From assembly GCA_004298045.1 (NCBI GenBank), contig SCRM01000004.1, positions 1 through 63,492 of the forward strand: a DNA stretch of 63,492 bases, given 5' to 3'. The first letter of the stretch is position 1. Every line of letters begins with the position of its first letter. This document shows, piece by piece, positions 25,499-34,232 of this stretch. The stretch comes from Rhodanobacter sp. GTDB lineage: Bacteria; Pseudomonadota; Gammaproteobacteria; Xanthomonadales; Rhodanobacteraceae. A model generated the notes under the pieces. The model was not told the origin of the DNA. It saw only the letters and a program-made list of their open reading frames with translations, and ran no database searches. The translations under genes were made by a program, and so were the position numbers.

Positions 25499-27622
25499 AT
25501 GGCCAATCCCTATACGGCGCTGCTCGCGCCCGGTCGCATCGGCAAGCTGGAGCTACGCAACCGCATCGTGATGGCACCGATGGGGTCGAGTTTCGGCGGT
25601 CACGACGGCAAGGTCACGGAACGCCTGCTGGCGTACTACGAAGCGCGCGCCAAGGGTGGTGCCGGGCTGCTCACCACCGGCGTCTGCGCGATCGCGTTCC
25701 CGGCCGGCACCTCGGAGCCGCACCAGCTCGGCATCTCCGGCGACGAGTTCATCCCCGGCCTCGCGCAACTGGTGGAGCGTGCGCACCGGCACGGCGCCAA
25801 GATGGCGATCCAGCTCGTGCACCACGGCAAGGTCGCGGCGCGCGACATCGCCGAAGGCCGCGAGCTGTGGGTACCGTCGGTGCCGCCGCCGGGCAAGGCC
25901 GGCTTCGTCGCCACCCTGTCGCACGAGGAGATGGCAACCTTCGTCAGCAACCTCGGCAGCACGCCGCCGCGCTACCGCGTGATGGACGCCGCCGACATCG
26001 CGCAGATGACGGCATGGTTCGTTGCCGCGGCAGCGCGCGCCAAGCGTGCCGGTTTCGACGGCATCGAGCTGCACGCCGCGCACAACTACATTTTTGCGGG
26101 CTTTCTGTCGCCGCATTACAACCAGCGCACCGATGCGTGGGGCGGCCCGCTCGAAAACCGCGCGCGGCTGCTGCTGGACACGATCCGGGCGGTAAAGGCC
26201 GAGGTCGGAGCCGATTTTCCGGTCTGGCTGCGGCTCGACGGCCGCGAGCTGCACACCGAGCACGGCATCACGCTGGAGGATGCCGTGGCCACGGCCAGGC
26301 TGGCCGAACAGGCCGGCGTCGACGCGGTACACGTCTCCGCCTACGCCAGCATCGACACCGGCGGCGAGTTCAGCGACGCCCCGCTGCCGCAGCAGCCCGG
26401 CGCGTACATCCCGTTCGCGGCGGCGGTGCGCAAGGCGATCAGCGTGCCGGTGATCGTCGCCGGTCGGGTCGAACCGGAGGCCGGTGCGCAGGGAATTGCC
26501 GCGGGGGATTTCGACTTTGTCGCGATGGCCCGCAAGCTGCTGGCCGATCCCGAGCTGCCGAACAAGCTCGCCGCGGGTCGCCCGCAGGACGTGCGACCCT
26601 GCGTGTACTGCTACGTCTGCGTCAGCCAGATCTTCCTCAACAAGTCGGTGAAATGCGCCGTCAACGCGCTCACCGGCCACGAACACGACACCCGGATCGA
26701 ACCGGCGGCCACGCCGCGTCGCATCCTGGTGATCGGCGGTGGCCCGGCCGGCATGGAGGCCGCACGTGTCGCTGCCGAACGCGGCCACCGGGTCACCCTG
26801 GTGGAACGCAGCAACCGCCTCGGCGGCACGCTGTTTTTCGCCGGCCTGGCTTACCCGGAGAACGGCCGCCTGCTCGATTACCTCGTGGCGCAGATGCAGC
26901 ACCCCAACATCGAGGTGAAGCTCGACACCACCGCCACGCGCGAATGGGTCACGGCGTTGGCCCCCGACCGCATCATCGTCGCCACCGGTGCCCGCCGCGC
27001 GGCGCCGGCCATCCCCGGCGCCGACCAGCGCCACGTATGGAGCGGCGACGAACTGCGCCGGCTCCTGACTGGCGACCGCGCCGGCGAGATCGCGCATGCC
27101 AAGCTCTCGCTCGCCGAGCGCGCGCTGTTCAAGGCCGGCGGCATGCTGGGCGTGGTCGACAGCCGTCAGGCGCTGCAGCGCATGTCGAAGTTGTGGATGC
27201 CGCTGGGCAAGCGTGTCGTCATCATCGGCGGCGGCCTGGTGGGGCTGGAGCTGGCCGAGTTCCTGCTTGCCCGCGAGCGCGAAGTCACCGTGCTCGAGGC
27301 CAGCGACCGCGCCGGCCGCGAGCTGTCGGTGGTGCGCCGCTGGCGCGTGCTCGACGGCGTGCGCGAACACGGCAAGCTCGAGCTACAGGCCACGGTGGAC
27401 GCGATCGGCAAGCAGGCCGTGGACTGGCACGATGCCAAGGGCGTGGCGCACGCAACGCCGGCCGACTCTGTCGTGCTCGCGGTCGGCGCCGAACCCGACA
27501 ACCGCCTCGCCCAAAGCCTCGCCGATCTCGGTATTCCGCTCGACGAAATCGGCGACGGCGCGAGCCTCGGCTACATCGAAGGCGCGATGCATCGCGGCAA
27601 CCGCGCGGGGCGGATGGCGTGA
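25499..27622 (+). CDS. Old Yellow Enzyme-type NADH:flavin oxidoreductase with Fe-S and FAD domains
   Basis: A 707-aa enzyme of the 2,4-dienoyl-CoA reductase/BaiCD-BaiH type. Residues about 1-350 form an FMN-binding TIM barrel (NRIVMAPMGSSF, ELHAAHNYIFAGFLSPHYNQ). A 4Fe-4S cysteine cluster follows (CVYCYVC, then KCAVN). The C-terminal half holds FAD/NAD domains (ILVIGGGPAGMEAARVAAERG and VVIIGGGLVGLELAEFLL). In bile-acid metabolism such proteins reduce or oxidise Delta-4/Delta-6 double bonds of 3-oxosteroids. Being divergent from hsdA under the shared box suggests action on the A/B rings. ATG at 25499; full length for the family. Confidence 0.88.
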   Translation: MANPYTALLAPGRIGKLELRNRIVMAPMGSSFGGHDGKVTERLLAYYEARAKGGAGLLTTGVCAIAFPAGTSEPHQLGISGDEFIPGLAQLVERAHRHGAKMAIQLVHHGKVAARDIAEGRELWVPSVPPPGKAGFVATLSHEEMATFVSNLGSTPPRYRVMDAADIAQMTAWFVAAAARAKRAGFDGIELHAAHNYIFAGFLSPHYNQRTDAWGGPLENRARLLLDTIRAVKAEVGADFPVWLRLDGRELHTEHGITLEDAVATARLAEQAGVDAVHVSAYASIDTGGEFSDAPLPQQPGAYIPFAAAVRKAISVPVIVAGRVEPEAGAQGIAAGDFDFVAMARKLLADPELPNKLAAGRPQDVRPCVYCYVCVSQIFLNKSVKCAVNALTGHEHDTRIEPAATPRRILVIGGGPAGMEAARVAAERGHRVTLVERSNRLGGTLFFAGLAYPENGRLLDYLVAQMQHPNIEVKLDTTATREWVTALAPDRIIVATGARRAAPAIPGADQRHVWSGDELRRLLTGDRAGEIAHAKLSLAERALFKAGGMLGVVDSRQALQRMSKLWMPLGKRVVIIGGGLVGLELAEFLLAREREVTVLEASDRAGRELSVVRRWRVLDGVREHGKLELQATVDAIGKQAVDWHDAKGVAHATPADSVVLAVGAEPDNRLAQSLADLGIPLDEIGDGASLGYIEGAMHRGNRAGRMA

Positions 27623-27712
27623 CGCGCGTCGGGTGATGCCGCATCGCGCAGATCGCCTGGCAACCCGCCTCACCCGGAGCACGTGGCCCTCGCGTTCGCC
27701 CGGGCCGCGGCC

Positions 27713-28489
27713 TCAGCTGAAATTCGGCGCCTCGACGCCGCCATCGACGCCGAGCACCTTGCCGGTGATCCAGCTTGCTGCCGGTGAACACAGGAACAGC
27801 ACCGCGGCGGCGATATCGTCGGTTTGCCCGAGCCGGGCGAGCGGCGTGGAGGCGAGCATGCGTTCGCGACGCTCGGGGGTGAGATAGGGCGCCAGCGCTT
27901 CGGTTTCGATGGTGCCGGGCTCGACCGCATTAATCCGCACTTCCGGGCCGAAATCCTGGGCGAGGTTGCGCGTCATCTGGTTGAGCGCGGCCTTGGCGGC
28001 GCCATAGGCGCTGAAGTGTTTCTGCGCATAGCGTGCGGCCACCGAGGAAATGTTGACCACGGCACCGCCGCCCGCTGCCCGCATGTGCGGCACGACCTTC
28101 CGGATCAGCGCATACGCCGGCACCACGTTCCATGCCAGCGCGTGCGCAAACGCGTCGGCATCCATCTTGAGCGGGTCGTTCGGGCCGGAGCCGCCGGCGT
28201 TGTTGACCAGCAATGTCGGCGCGCCGAGCCCGGTCGCCGTGCGCGCCACGAGGGAATCGAGCGCGGCGTCGTCGTTGACGTCCGTCCCGACGGCGAGGGC
28301 GCGCCGCCCCAGTGCACGGATCTCCGCGGCCGCCGCATCGAGGTCCGTTTGCGTGCGCGCGGCCAGCGCCACGTCGGCACCGGCACGCGCCAGCATCAGC
28401 GCGCAGGCATGACCAATGCCGCGCCCGGCACCGGTGACGATGGCAACGCGGCCGGCCAGCGAAAACAGCGGTTCGATACCGGCACTCAA
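27713..28489 (-). CDS. Short-chain dehydrogenase/reductase
   Basis: A 258-aa SDR: VTGAGRGIGHACALML, LVNNAGGSGPN, ISSVAARYAQ, YGAAKAALNQ (Tyr-x3-Lys) and a C-terminus GVDGGVEAPNFS. Probably a hydroxysteroid dehydrogenase, but position and stereochemistry cannot be read from sequence. No ATG is well placed. A TTG at 28489 overlaps the aldehyde dehydrogenase stop (TTGA) and gives a normal SDR length; a GTG at 28552 is the alternative. It is the second gene of a two-gene unit. Confidence 0.8.
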   Translation of the reverse strand: MSAGIEPLFSLAGRVAIVTGAGRGIGHACALMLARAGADVALAARTQTDLDAAAAEIRALGRRALAVGTDVNDDAALDSLVARTATGLGAPTLLVNNAGGSGPNDPLKMDADAFAHALAWNVVPAYALIRKVVPHMRAAGGGAVVNISSVAARYAQKHFSAYGAAKAALNQMTRNLAQDFGPEVRINAVEPGTIETEALAPYLTPERRERMLASTPLARLGQTDDIAAAVLFLCSPAASWITGKVLGVDGGVEAPNFS

Positions 28490-29922
28490 GGCGTCACCCC
28501 CTGATGCAGCATGGTCTTGAAGGCGTCGGTATAGGGCGGCAGCATGCCCCACTCGCGGCGCGGGTCGTGACTGCCGGCCCGGTAGACCGAGCGCGCGTGG
28601 CTGAACTCCACGAAGCCTTCGCGGCCGTGGTAGTGGCCCATGCCGGAGGCGCCGACGCCGCCGAACGGCGCGTCCTCCAGCGCCGCGTGCATCAGCACGT
28701 CGTTGATGGCGACACCGCCGGAAAGGGTCTGGTCCAGCACCTTTGCCTGCTCCGCCGCATCGTTGCCGAAGTAGTACAGCGCCAGCGGGCGTTCGCCTGC
28801 ATTGATCGCGGCGATGGCCTCGTCGATGGCGTGATAGCTGCGCAGCACCAGCGCGCTGCCGAAGATTTCGTGCTGCGCGATGGCGCTGTCGGCCGGTGGC
28901 TCGATCACGATGCGCAGCGGCATGCGGCGCTCATCCGCGGCGCCGCTGCCGCCGGCGGATTCCACCCGGGCGCCGTGCGCCGCCGCGTCGGCCACGTAAC
29001 TTTCCACTCGCTCGTAATGCCGCTGGTTGACTGCGGGGGTGACATCCGCGTTGCCGGCAATCGTCGGATACAGCCGCGCGTACTCGGTCTTGAGCGCGGC
29101 GACGAACGCGTCGCGCTGCGCCGCCGGTACCCACACCGTATCCGGCGCCACGCACAGTTGACCGCTGTTTTGCGCCTTGCCGACAGCAATGCGCTCCGCA
29201 GCATTGGCGATGTCGGCGCCTGCGCCGATCAGCACCGGCGACTTGCCGCCGAGTTCAAGCGTGACCGGCACCAGGTTGGCGGCGGCGGCCTGCATCACCT
29301 TGCGGCCGACGATAGTGGAACCGGTGAACACGAGGTGGTCCCACGGTTGCGCGGCGAAATCCGCCGCCACCTCGGGGCCGCCGGTGACCACCGCCAACTC
29401 CTCCGGGGCAAAGTGCTGCGTAACGAGGTGGGCAACGAGGTCGGCGGTACGCGGATCGACTTCCGACGGCTTCAGCACCGCACGGTTGCCGGCGGCGAAC
29501 ACGCTCGCCAGCGGCGCAAACAGCGTGTAGACCGGCGCGTTCCAGGTGCCGATGATGCCGACCACGCCCTTGGGCTGATACCGCACCCAGGCCGTGGCGC
29601 CGAACTGGTCGAACGGCGCGACGCTGGCGCGCGGCTCGTCGGCCATCCAGGTGTCCAGCCGGTCGCGCGCCACCTTGAGCGTGGCGAGCGCGCCAAGCAC
29701 GTCGTTCATCAGCGAAAAGACTTCCGGGCGCCCGCCGAAATCCTCGCGCATGGCGGCGCACAGCTCCTCGGCGTGCGCGACCAGCAGGTCGATCGCGCGC
29801 TGCAACCGTTCGCGCCGGGTGGCCGCAGCCACCGGCAACGCCGCGCGGAACGCCTCGCGCTGGCTTGCAAGCAGCTCGCGCGCCGTGGGCGCAGCGGAAG
29901 CAACCGGCGCAGGTGTTGGCAT
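28486..29922 (-). CDS. Aldehyde dehydrogenase (coniferyl-aldehyde type)
   Basis: A 478-aa NAD(P)-dependent aldehyde dehydrogenase of the short, class 3/coniferyl-type group. The general base is in TLELGGKSP (Glu223), the nucleophile in NSGQLCVAPD (Cys257), and PFGGVGASGMG near the C-terminus is typical. In bile-acid degraders an aldehyde dehydrogenase (Sal) oxidises the C20 or C22 aldehyde left after side-chain aldol cleavage, and this enzyme could do that. A regulon box lies 54 bases upstream, shared with the divergent MFS gene. Confidence 0.88.
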   Translation of the reverse strand: MPTPAPVASAAPTARELLASQREAFRAALPVAAATRRERLQRAIDLLVAHAEELCAAMREDFGGRPEVFSLMNDVLGALATLKVARDRLDTWMADEPRASVAPFDQFGATAWVRYQPKGVVGIIGTWNAPVYTLFAPLASVFAAGNRAVLKPSEVDPRTADLVAHLVTQHFAPEELAVVTGGPEVAADFAAQPWDHLVFTGSTIVGRKVMQAAAANLVPVTLELGGKSPVLIGAGADIANAAERIAVGKAQNSGQLCVAPDTVWVPAAQRDAFVAALKTEYARLYPTIAGNADVTPAVNQRHYERVESYVADAAAHGARVESAGGSGAADERRMPLRIVIEPPADSAIAQHEIFGSALVLRSYHAIDEAIAAINAGERPLALYYFGNDAAEQAKVLDQTLSGGVAINDVLMHAALEDAPFGGVGASGMGHYHGREGFVEFSHARSVYRAGSHDPRREWGMLPPYTDAFKTMLHQGVTP

Positions 29923-29975
29923 GGCAAGGACCTCCCGAAGTGTGATTCGACGCTAACCGTCGCACGCCGGCGACT

Positions 29976-29995
29976 CGTCGTCCAAAAGGACGATG
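29976..29995. promoter_or_regulatory. Steroid-regulon box (copy c), divergent promoter region
   Basis: CGTCGTCC-AAAA-GGACGATG, an almost perfect 8-4-8 palindrome. It lies between the aldehyde dehydrogenase (minus) and the MFS transporter (plus, 32 bases downstream). Confidence 0.8.
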
Positions 29996-30027
29996 TTGCG
30001 CCCCACCCCGACGGCAAGGATGCAGGC

Positions 30028-31353
30028 ATGACCACCGACACGCTCCGCCTCCCCGCCGCCGTGAACTGGCGCACGCACGTTTCGCTCGTGCTGCTGTCGC
30101 TGGTCTACATTTTTTCCTACATTGACCGCCAGGTGATTGCCGTGGTGATCGAGCCGATCGAGCGCGAGTTCGGGCTGGACGACGCCGCCATGGGCGTGCT
30201 CAGCGGGCTCGCGTTCGGCGTGATGTACGCCGGGCTCGGCATCCCGGTGGGCCGCTATGCCGACCACCACCCGCGCAGCAAGGTGGTGGCGGTCTGCGGC
30301 GCGCTGTGGAGCTTTGCCACCATGGCCTGCGGGCTGGCCACCCAGTTCTGGCAACTGCTGGTGGCGCGCATGTCGGTGGCGATCGGCGAAGCAGGCGGCA
30401 TGGCGCCGTCGATCTCGCTGATCTCGGACCTGTACCCCAAGAAGAACCGGGCGCTGGCGATCAGCGTGTTCATGATGGGGCCGCAGCTCGGGCTCCTGAT
30501 CGGCCTCGCGTTCGGCGCGTGGATCGCGCAGACCTATGGCTGGCGGCACGCCTTCATCTGGTTCGGCGCGCCCGGCATCGTGCTCGGGCTCCTGGTGTGG
30601 CTGGTAGTGCGCGAGCCGCAGCGCGGGCGCTTCGACGCCGAAGCGGTGAGCGAGATCAAGGAGCCGCTGTTCGTGCAACTCGTGCGCCTGCTGCGGGTGA
30701 AGGCACTGCGCCGGGTGTCGATCGCGTGCAGCCTCGCCGGCGTGGCCGGCTATGCATATGGCGTGTGGACGCCGACCTTCCTGATCCGCACTCACGGCAT
30801 GAGCCTGGCGCAGGCCGGTTTGTGGTTTGGCCTGGCCAGCGGCATCGGCGCCACCGTCGGCTCGGTGGTGGGCGGCGGCATCTGCGACCGCCTGGTGCGC
30901 CGCGACGTGCGCTGGCAGGTGGGCATGCCAACGCTCGGCATGGCGCTGTCGATCCCCGCGGCGGTAGCGTTTTTCCTGTGGCCGGCAGGCGGCCACCTCG
31001 TCATTGGCGGCATGCAGGTGCCGGTGGTGATCCTGTTTGCGGCGGTGTTCGGGTTCTTTGCGAGCTGGTGGCCATCGCTCTCGTTCGCGGCCATCAGCAA
31101 CATGGTGCACGCCTCCGAGCGTGCGGTGGCCGCGGCGCTGCTCAATTTCTTCCTGACCCTGTTCGGCGTCGGGCTCGGTCCGCTGGTGACCGGCATCGTC
31201 AGCGACGCGCTGACGCCGGTGTTCGGCGAGCAGGCCCTGCGCTGGTCGCTGCTGTCGATGATGGCGTTGTTCGTGGTGAGCGTGCTGTATCTCACCGCGG
31301 CGATCGCCCCCTACCGCACGCGGCTCGGCGCCCTGCACGAGGCCACGGCATGA
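30028..31353 (+). CDS. MFS transporter, Spinster-like
   Basis: A 441-aa inner-membrane permease with about 12 hydrophobic segments. The N-terminus is SLVLLSLVYIFSYIDRQVIA, with the family loop GRYADHHPRSKVV and SISLISDLYPKKNRALAISV. This MFS group is commonly found beside degradation genes for steroids and other hydrophobic acids, so uptake of steroid across the inner membrane is likely. The stop overlaps the next SDR start (ATGA). A regulon box lies 32 bases upstream. Confidence 0.9.
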   Translation: MTTDTLRLPAAVNWRTHVSLVLLSLVYIFSYIDRQVIAVVIEPIEREFGLDDAAMGVLSGLAFGVMYAGLGIPVGRYADHHPRSKVVAVCGALWSFATMACGLATQFWQLLVARMSVAIGEAGGMAPSISLISDLYPKKNRALAISVFMMGPQLGLLIGLAFGAWIAQTYGWRHAFIWFGAPGIVLGLLVWLVVREPQRGRFDAEAVSEIKEPLFVQLVRLLRVKALRRVSIACSLAGVAGYAYGVWTPTFLIRTHGMSLAQAGLWFGLASGIGATVGSVVGGGICDRLVRRDVRWQVGMPTLGMALSIPAAVAFFLWPAGGHLVIGGMQVPVVILFAAVFGFFASWWPSLSFAAISNMVHASERAVAAALLNFFLTLFGVGLGPLVTGIVSDALTPVFGEQALRWSLLSMMALFVVSVLYLTAAIAPYRTRLGALHEATA

Positions 31354-32180
31354 ACGCGCCGGTGGTGCTGGTGACCGGTGCCAGCCGCGGCATCGGCGCC
31401 GCCACGGCGCTGGCATTCGGCCGCAAGGGCTGGCGCGTGGCGATTGCCGCGCGCACGCTGGCGGAAGGCCAGACGCTCAACCATCAATTGCGTTACCGCG
31501 ACGGCCAGCACCTTGCCGGCAGCCTCGCCACCACCGCCGCAGCGTTGCGCGCGATTGGCGCCGAGGTGTTTGCGCAGGCGATGGACCTGACCGATCCCGC
31601 CTCGCTCGATGCCGGGCTGGATGCCGTGCTCGCGCACTACGGCCGCATCGATCTCCTGGTGAACAACGCGGTCTACCAGGATGCCGAAACCAACGCGCTG
31701 ATCGCCGATCTGGACGAAGCCGCGCTCGCGCGCACGCTGCAAGGCAACGTGGTGGCGCCCTACCGGCTGGCGCGCCGGCTGTTGCCCACGCTGGTGGCGC
31801 AGGGCGGCGGAAAGATCATCAACGTGTGTTCCGGCGCCGGCAAGCACGACCCGCCGGTGGCTGCCGACCACGGCGGCTGGGGCTATGCCTACGGCGCCTC
31901 CAAGGCCGCGCTGGCACGGCTGGCGGGCATCATTAACCGCGAATACGGCGAACGCGGCGTGCGCGCATACAGCGTCAACCCCGGCGTGGTCGCCACCGAA
32001 GCGCTGCGCGCCACCATCGGCACCGGCGGCAACATCGCCAAGCGCTACGGCGCGGCCGCGCCGGAGACGGTTGCCGCCGCGCTGTACTGGGTCGCCACCG
32101 ACCCGCGCGCGCCCGCGCTGGCGGCCGATCCGCAAATGATCGACCTGCAGCCGCTGGCGGCCGAGTTCCACCTGATTTGA
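31350..32180 (+). CDS. Short-chain dehydrogenase/reductase
   Basis: A 276-aa SDR with VTGASRGIGAATALAF, LLVNNAVYQD (NNA with Val in place of Gly), CSGAGKHDPP carrying the Ser, and YGASKAALARL (Tyr-x3-Lys). A roughly 20-residue insertion follows the second strand (LNHQLRYRDGQHLAGSL). Translationally coupled to the MFS gene. A hydroxysteroid or hydroxyacyl-CoA dehydrogenase role is assumed from context only. Confidence 0.83.
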   Translation: MNAPVVLVTGASRGIGAATALAFGRKGWRVAIAARTLAEGQTLNHQLRYRDGQHLAGSLATTAAALRAIGAEVFAQAMDLTDPASLDAGLDAVLAHYGRIDLLVNNAVYQDAETNALIADLDEAALARTLQGNVVAPYRLARRLLPTLVAQGGGKIINVCSGAGKHDPPVAADHGGWGYAYGASKAALARLAGIINREYGERGVRAYSVNPGVVATEALRATIGTGGNIAKRYGAAAPETVAAALYWVATDPRAPALAADPQMIDLQPLAAEFHLI

Positions 32181-32192
32181 CCCGCGTCAGGG

Positions 32193-32209
32193 CGCTGCGC
32201 CGCGCAGCG
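32193..32209 (+). terminator. Hairpin after MFS-SDR unit
   Basis: Perfect 7-bp stem CGCTGCG/CGCAGCG with a 3-base loop, 12 bases after the SDR stop. No T-run follows. It separates the MFS-SDR unit from the Rieske oxygenase promoter. Confidence 0.45.
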
Positions 32210-32220
32210 GCTAACGCGCC

Positions 32221-32240
32221 CATCGTCCGAACAGGGTAAG
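32221..32240. promoter_or_regulatory. Steroid-regulon box (copy d) upstream of Rieske oxygenase
   Basis: CATCGTCC-GAAC-AGGGTAAG. The left half is perfect; the right half matches the TAAG variant only partly. It is 70 bases before the oxygenase start and is oriented opposite to the other copies relative to its gene, so it is the weakest member. Confidence 0.6.
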
Positions 32241-32310
32241 CGGCGCACGCGCGGCGCTGCCACGATCCTCCTGCCCATCAGGCATCAGCGCGACGCAGAC
32301 GGAGAGCACA

Positions 32311-33414
32311 ATGGCGACGACGAAAGAGTATCGGCTGGGTGAATTCACCTTCCCCCGCGGCTGGTTCATGATTGCCACGGCCGACGACATCAACAGCTAC
32401 AAGCCGCGGCAAATCCGCTTTTTCGCCCATGACTTCGTGCTCTACCGCGGGCGCGAAAGCGGCAAGCCGGTGCTGCTCGACGCCTACTGCTGCCACATGG
32501 GCAACCCGCTCGGCGCGAAAAACACCACCAGCTACGTGGTGCGCGACAACGGCGGCACCAACATCGAAGGCGACTGCATCCGCTGCCCCTACCACGCGTG
32601 GCGGTTCGGCCCGGACGGCAAGTGCAACCAGATCCCCTACAGCAAGGATCCGATTCCCGAGAGCGCGCGCATCAAGGCGTGGCGCGTGGTGGAGTCGATG
32701 GGCGCGATCTGGATCTGGTACGACCCCGAGGGCGGCGCGCCGGAGTGGGACGCGCCGGCGCTCGCGGAGTGGGATGACCCGGCATGGGTCACGCCGAAGT
32801 GGGACAACGTCGGCATGCTCGCCCAGCACCCGCAGGAAGTGGTGGACAACATCTCCGACTACGCCCACCTGGGGCCGATCCACGGCTCCACGGTCGACCG
32901 CTACGAGAACGAGTTCCGCGGTCATCTGGCCATCCAGCGCCAGTGTGGCGGCCATCGCACCCTGGTGGCCGCGGACGGCACGCGTTCGATCCTGCACACC
33001 ATCACCACCTACCATGGCCCCGGCGTGCTGATCTCCGACCTCACCGGCCTGTACGACGCCAAGCTGCTCATCATGCACACGCCGGTGGAAGACGGCAGCA
33101 TCCAGATCTGGCACTCGCTGGTGGTGAAGTCGCCAAGCGGCGCCGCCAAGGCCGGCATCACCGACGCCGTGACCGCCGCGCAATTCCAGGAAACGTCGCT
33201 GCTGTCGTTTGCGCAGGATTTCGAGGCGTGGACAGTCAAGGCGCCCTGCATCAACGGCATGTTCGTGCCCTCGGACGGCCCGTTCATGAAGCAGCGCACC
33301 TGGTACAAGCAGTTCTACAACCCGCGTGCGAAAGAGCGCGATTACCTCGACCGCTGCGAGGGCGTGTACGTGCCCAAGGGCGTGGTGCCCTACAGCGAGG
33401 CGACGGTCGCGTAG
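32311..33414 (+). CDS. kshA: Rieske non-heme iron oxygenase, KshA-like 3-ketosteroid 9-alpha-hydroxylase
   Basis: A 367-aa oxygenase subunit. The Rieske cluster ligands are Cys60 and His62 (YCCHMG) and Cys92 and His95 (CPYHAW). About 13 more residues lie between the two pairs than I expect for classical KshA. The mononuclear iron site is in EVVDNISDYAHLGPIHG (Asn180, Asp183, His186, His191). KshA hydroxylates C9 of 3-ketosteroids and so triggers B-ring opening, which fits the cluster. Because of the insertion, another steroid-directed Rieske enzyme is possible. No reductase (KshB) is in the window. Confidence 0.75.
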   Translation: MATTKEYRLGEFTFPRGWFMIATADDINSYKPRQIRFFAHDFVLYRGRESGKPVLLDAYCCHMGNPLGAKNTTSYVVRDNGGTNIEGDCIRCPYHAWRFGPDGKCNQIPYSKDPIPESARIKAWRVVESMGAIWIWYDPEGGAPEWDAPALAEWDDPAWVTPKWDNVGMLAQHPQEVVDNISDYAHLGPIHGSTVDRYENEFRGHLAIQRQCGGHRTLVAADGTRSILHTITTYHGPGVLISDLTGLYDAKLLIMHTPVEDGSIQIWHSLVVKSPSGAAKAGITDAVTAAQFQETSLLSFAQDFEAWTVKAPCINGMFVPSDGPFMKQRTWYKQFYNPRAKERDYLDRCEGVYVPKGVVPYSEATVA

Positions 33415-33474
33415 GTCATGCCGAACCATGCGTGGATCGCGCCGGTCCGCCGCGGGGCGGGTCGGCGCGGTGTT

Positions 33475-34167
33475 TCAAGCGCCACGCCGCAAACTGACAC
33501 CGGCGGCGATGAACACCGAACGCGCCGGGTCGATCAAGGCGCGCCAGACCAGCGGAAGATGCTGCGTGACCGCACCGCCGGCGAACGCGGCGCACAAGTG
33601 GCTCGCCGAATCGAACCACCACTCCGCGACACCGTCGTAGGCATATCCCGGCGGTGCCGCATCGACGCGGTTGCGCACGACGCGTCGCGCGCTGGCGTCG
33701 ATGCCACCCACGGCGTTGCCGGGCGGCGCGGCAAACCAGGCAGCCTCGAAATGCTCCCGCAGCAGACCCGGCGCCCGCACGAGGAAACCGTAGAGCACGC
33801 AACCGGTTTCGGTGCCAGCACGCAGCACCCGCTCGCAGGCCACCAGCGCAAAGTTGCGCACGTAGCCGGCGAACACGCGCGGCTCGTCGGGACGCATGAT
33901 CGCGAGCGTCTCGGGGTCGTCCCAGATGTCGTCGGCCACAGCGCGGTCGCGCAGACGCAGCAGGCCGACGCCGTCGTAGTCGCGGGCCAGGCCGGGGATC
34001 TCCACATCGAGCAGGCGCGGGCATTGAGCCACCGCGGTCACCTTGTCCTGCACGTTGCGGCATTGCCGGCCGCGTGCCGAATGCTCCTGCCACGCCGCGG
34101 GAAACGCCTCCGGCGCGAGCGAAGGATTGCGCCGCGCGAGGTAGATGATTTTCCAGTTTCCGGCCAC
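33475..34167 (-). CDS. EthD-domain protein
   Basis: A 230-aa protein resembling tandem EthD/ferredoxin-like dimeric alpha-beta barrel proteins (NWKIIYLARRNPSLAPEAFP; AWQEHSARGRQ). EthD proteins often accompany oxygenases, with unclear biochemical roles. I prefer a GTG start at 34167, which has a strong GAGAGGAGG ribosome site at six-base spacing; the TTG at 34173 would be too close to it. It is convergent with the oxygenase and divergent from the second lipase, with no regulon box in front. Confidence 0.7.
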   Translation of the reverse strand: MAGNWKIIYLARRNPSLAPEAFPAAWQEHSARGRQCRNVQDKVTAVAQCPRLLDVEIPGLARDYDGVGLLRLRDRAVADDIWDDPETLAIMRPDEPRVFAGYVRNFALVACERVLRAGTETGCVLYGFLVRAPGLLREHFEAAWFAAPPGNAVGGIDASARRVVRNRVDAAPPGYAYDGVAEWWFDSASHLCAAFAGGAVTQHLPLVWRALIDPARSVFIAAGVSLRRGA

Positions 34168-34232
34168 GTCCAACCTCCTCTCCGACCGGTGCCCGACGTG
34201 CCCACCTGTTCGTCACCCACCGGAGCCTTGCC

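Noticed and set aside
25553-27370. A 605-aa minus-strand open frame
   Set aside because: Antisense shadow of the OYE-type reductase; no recognisable motifs.
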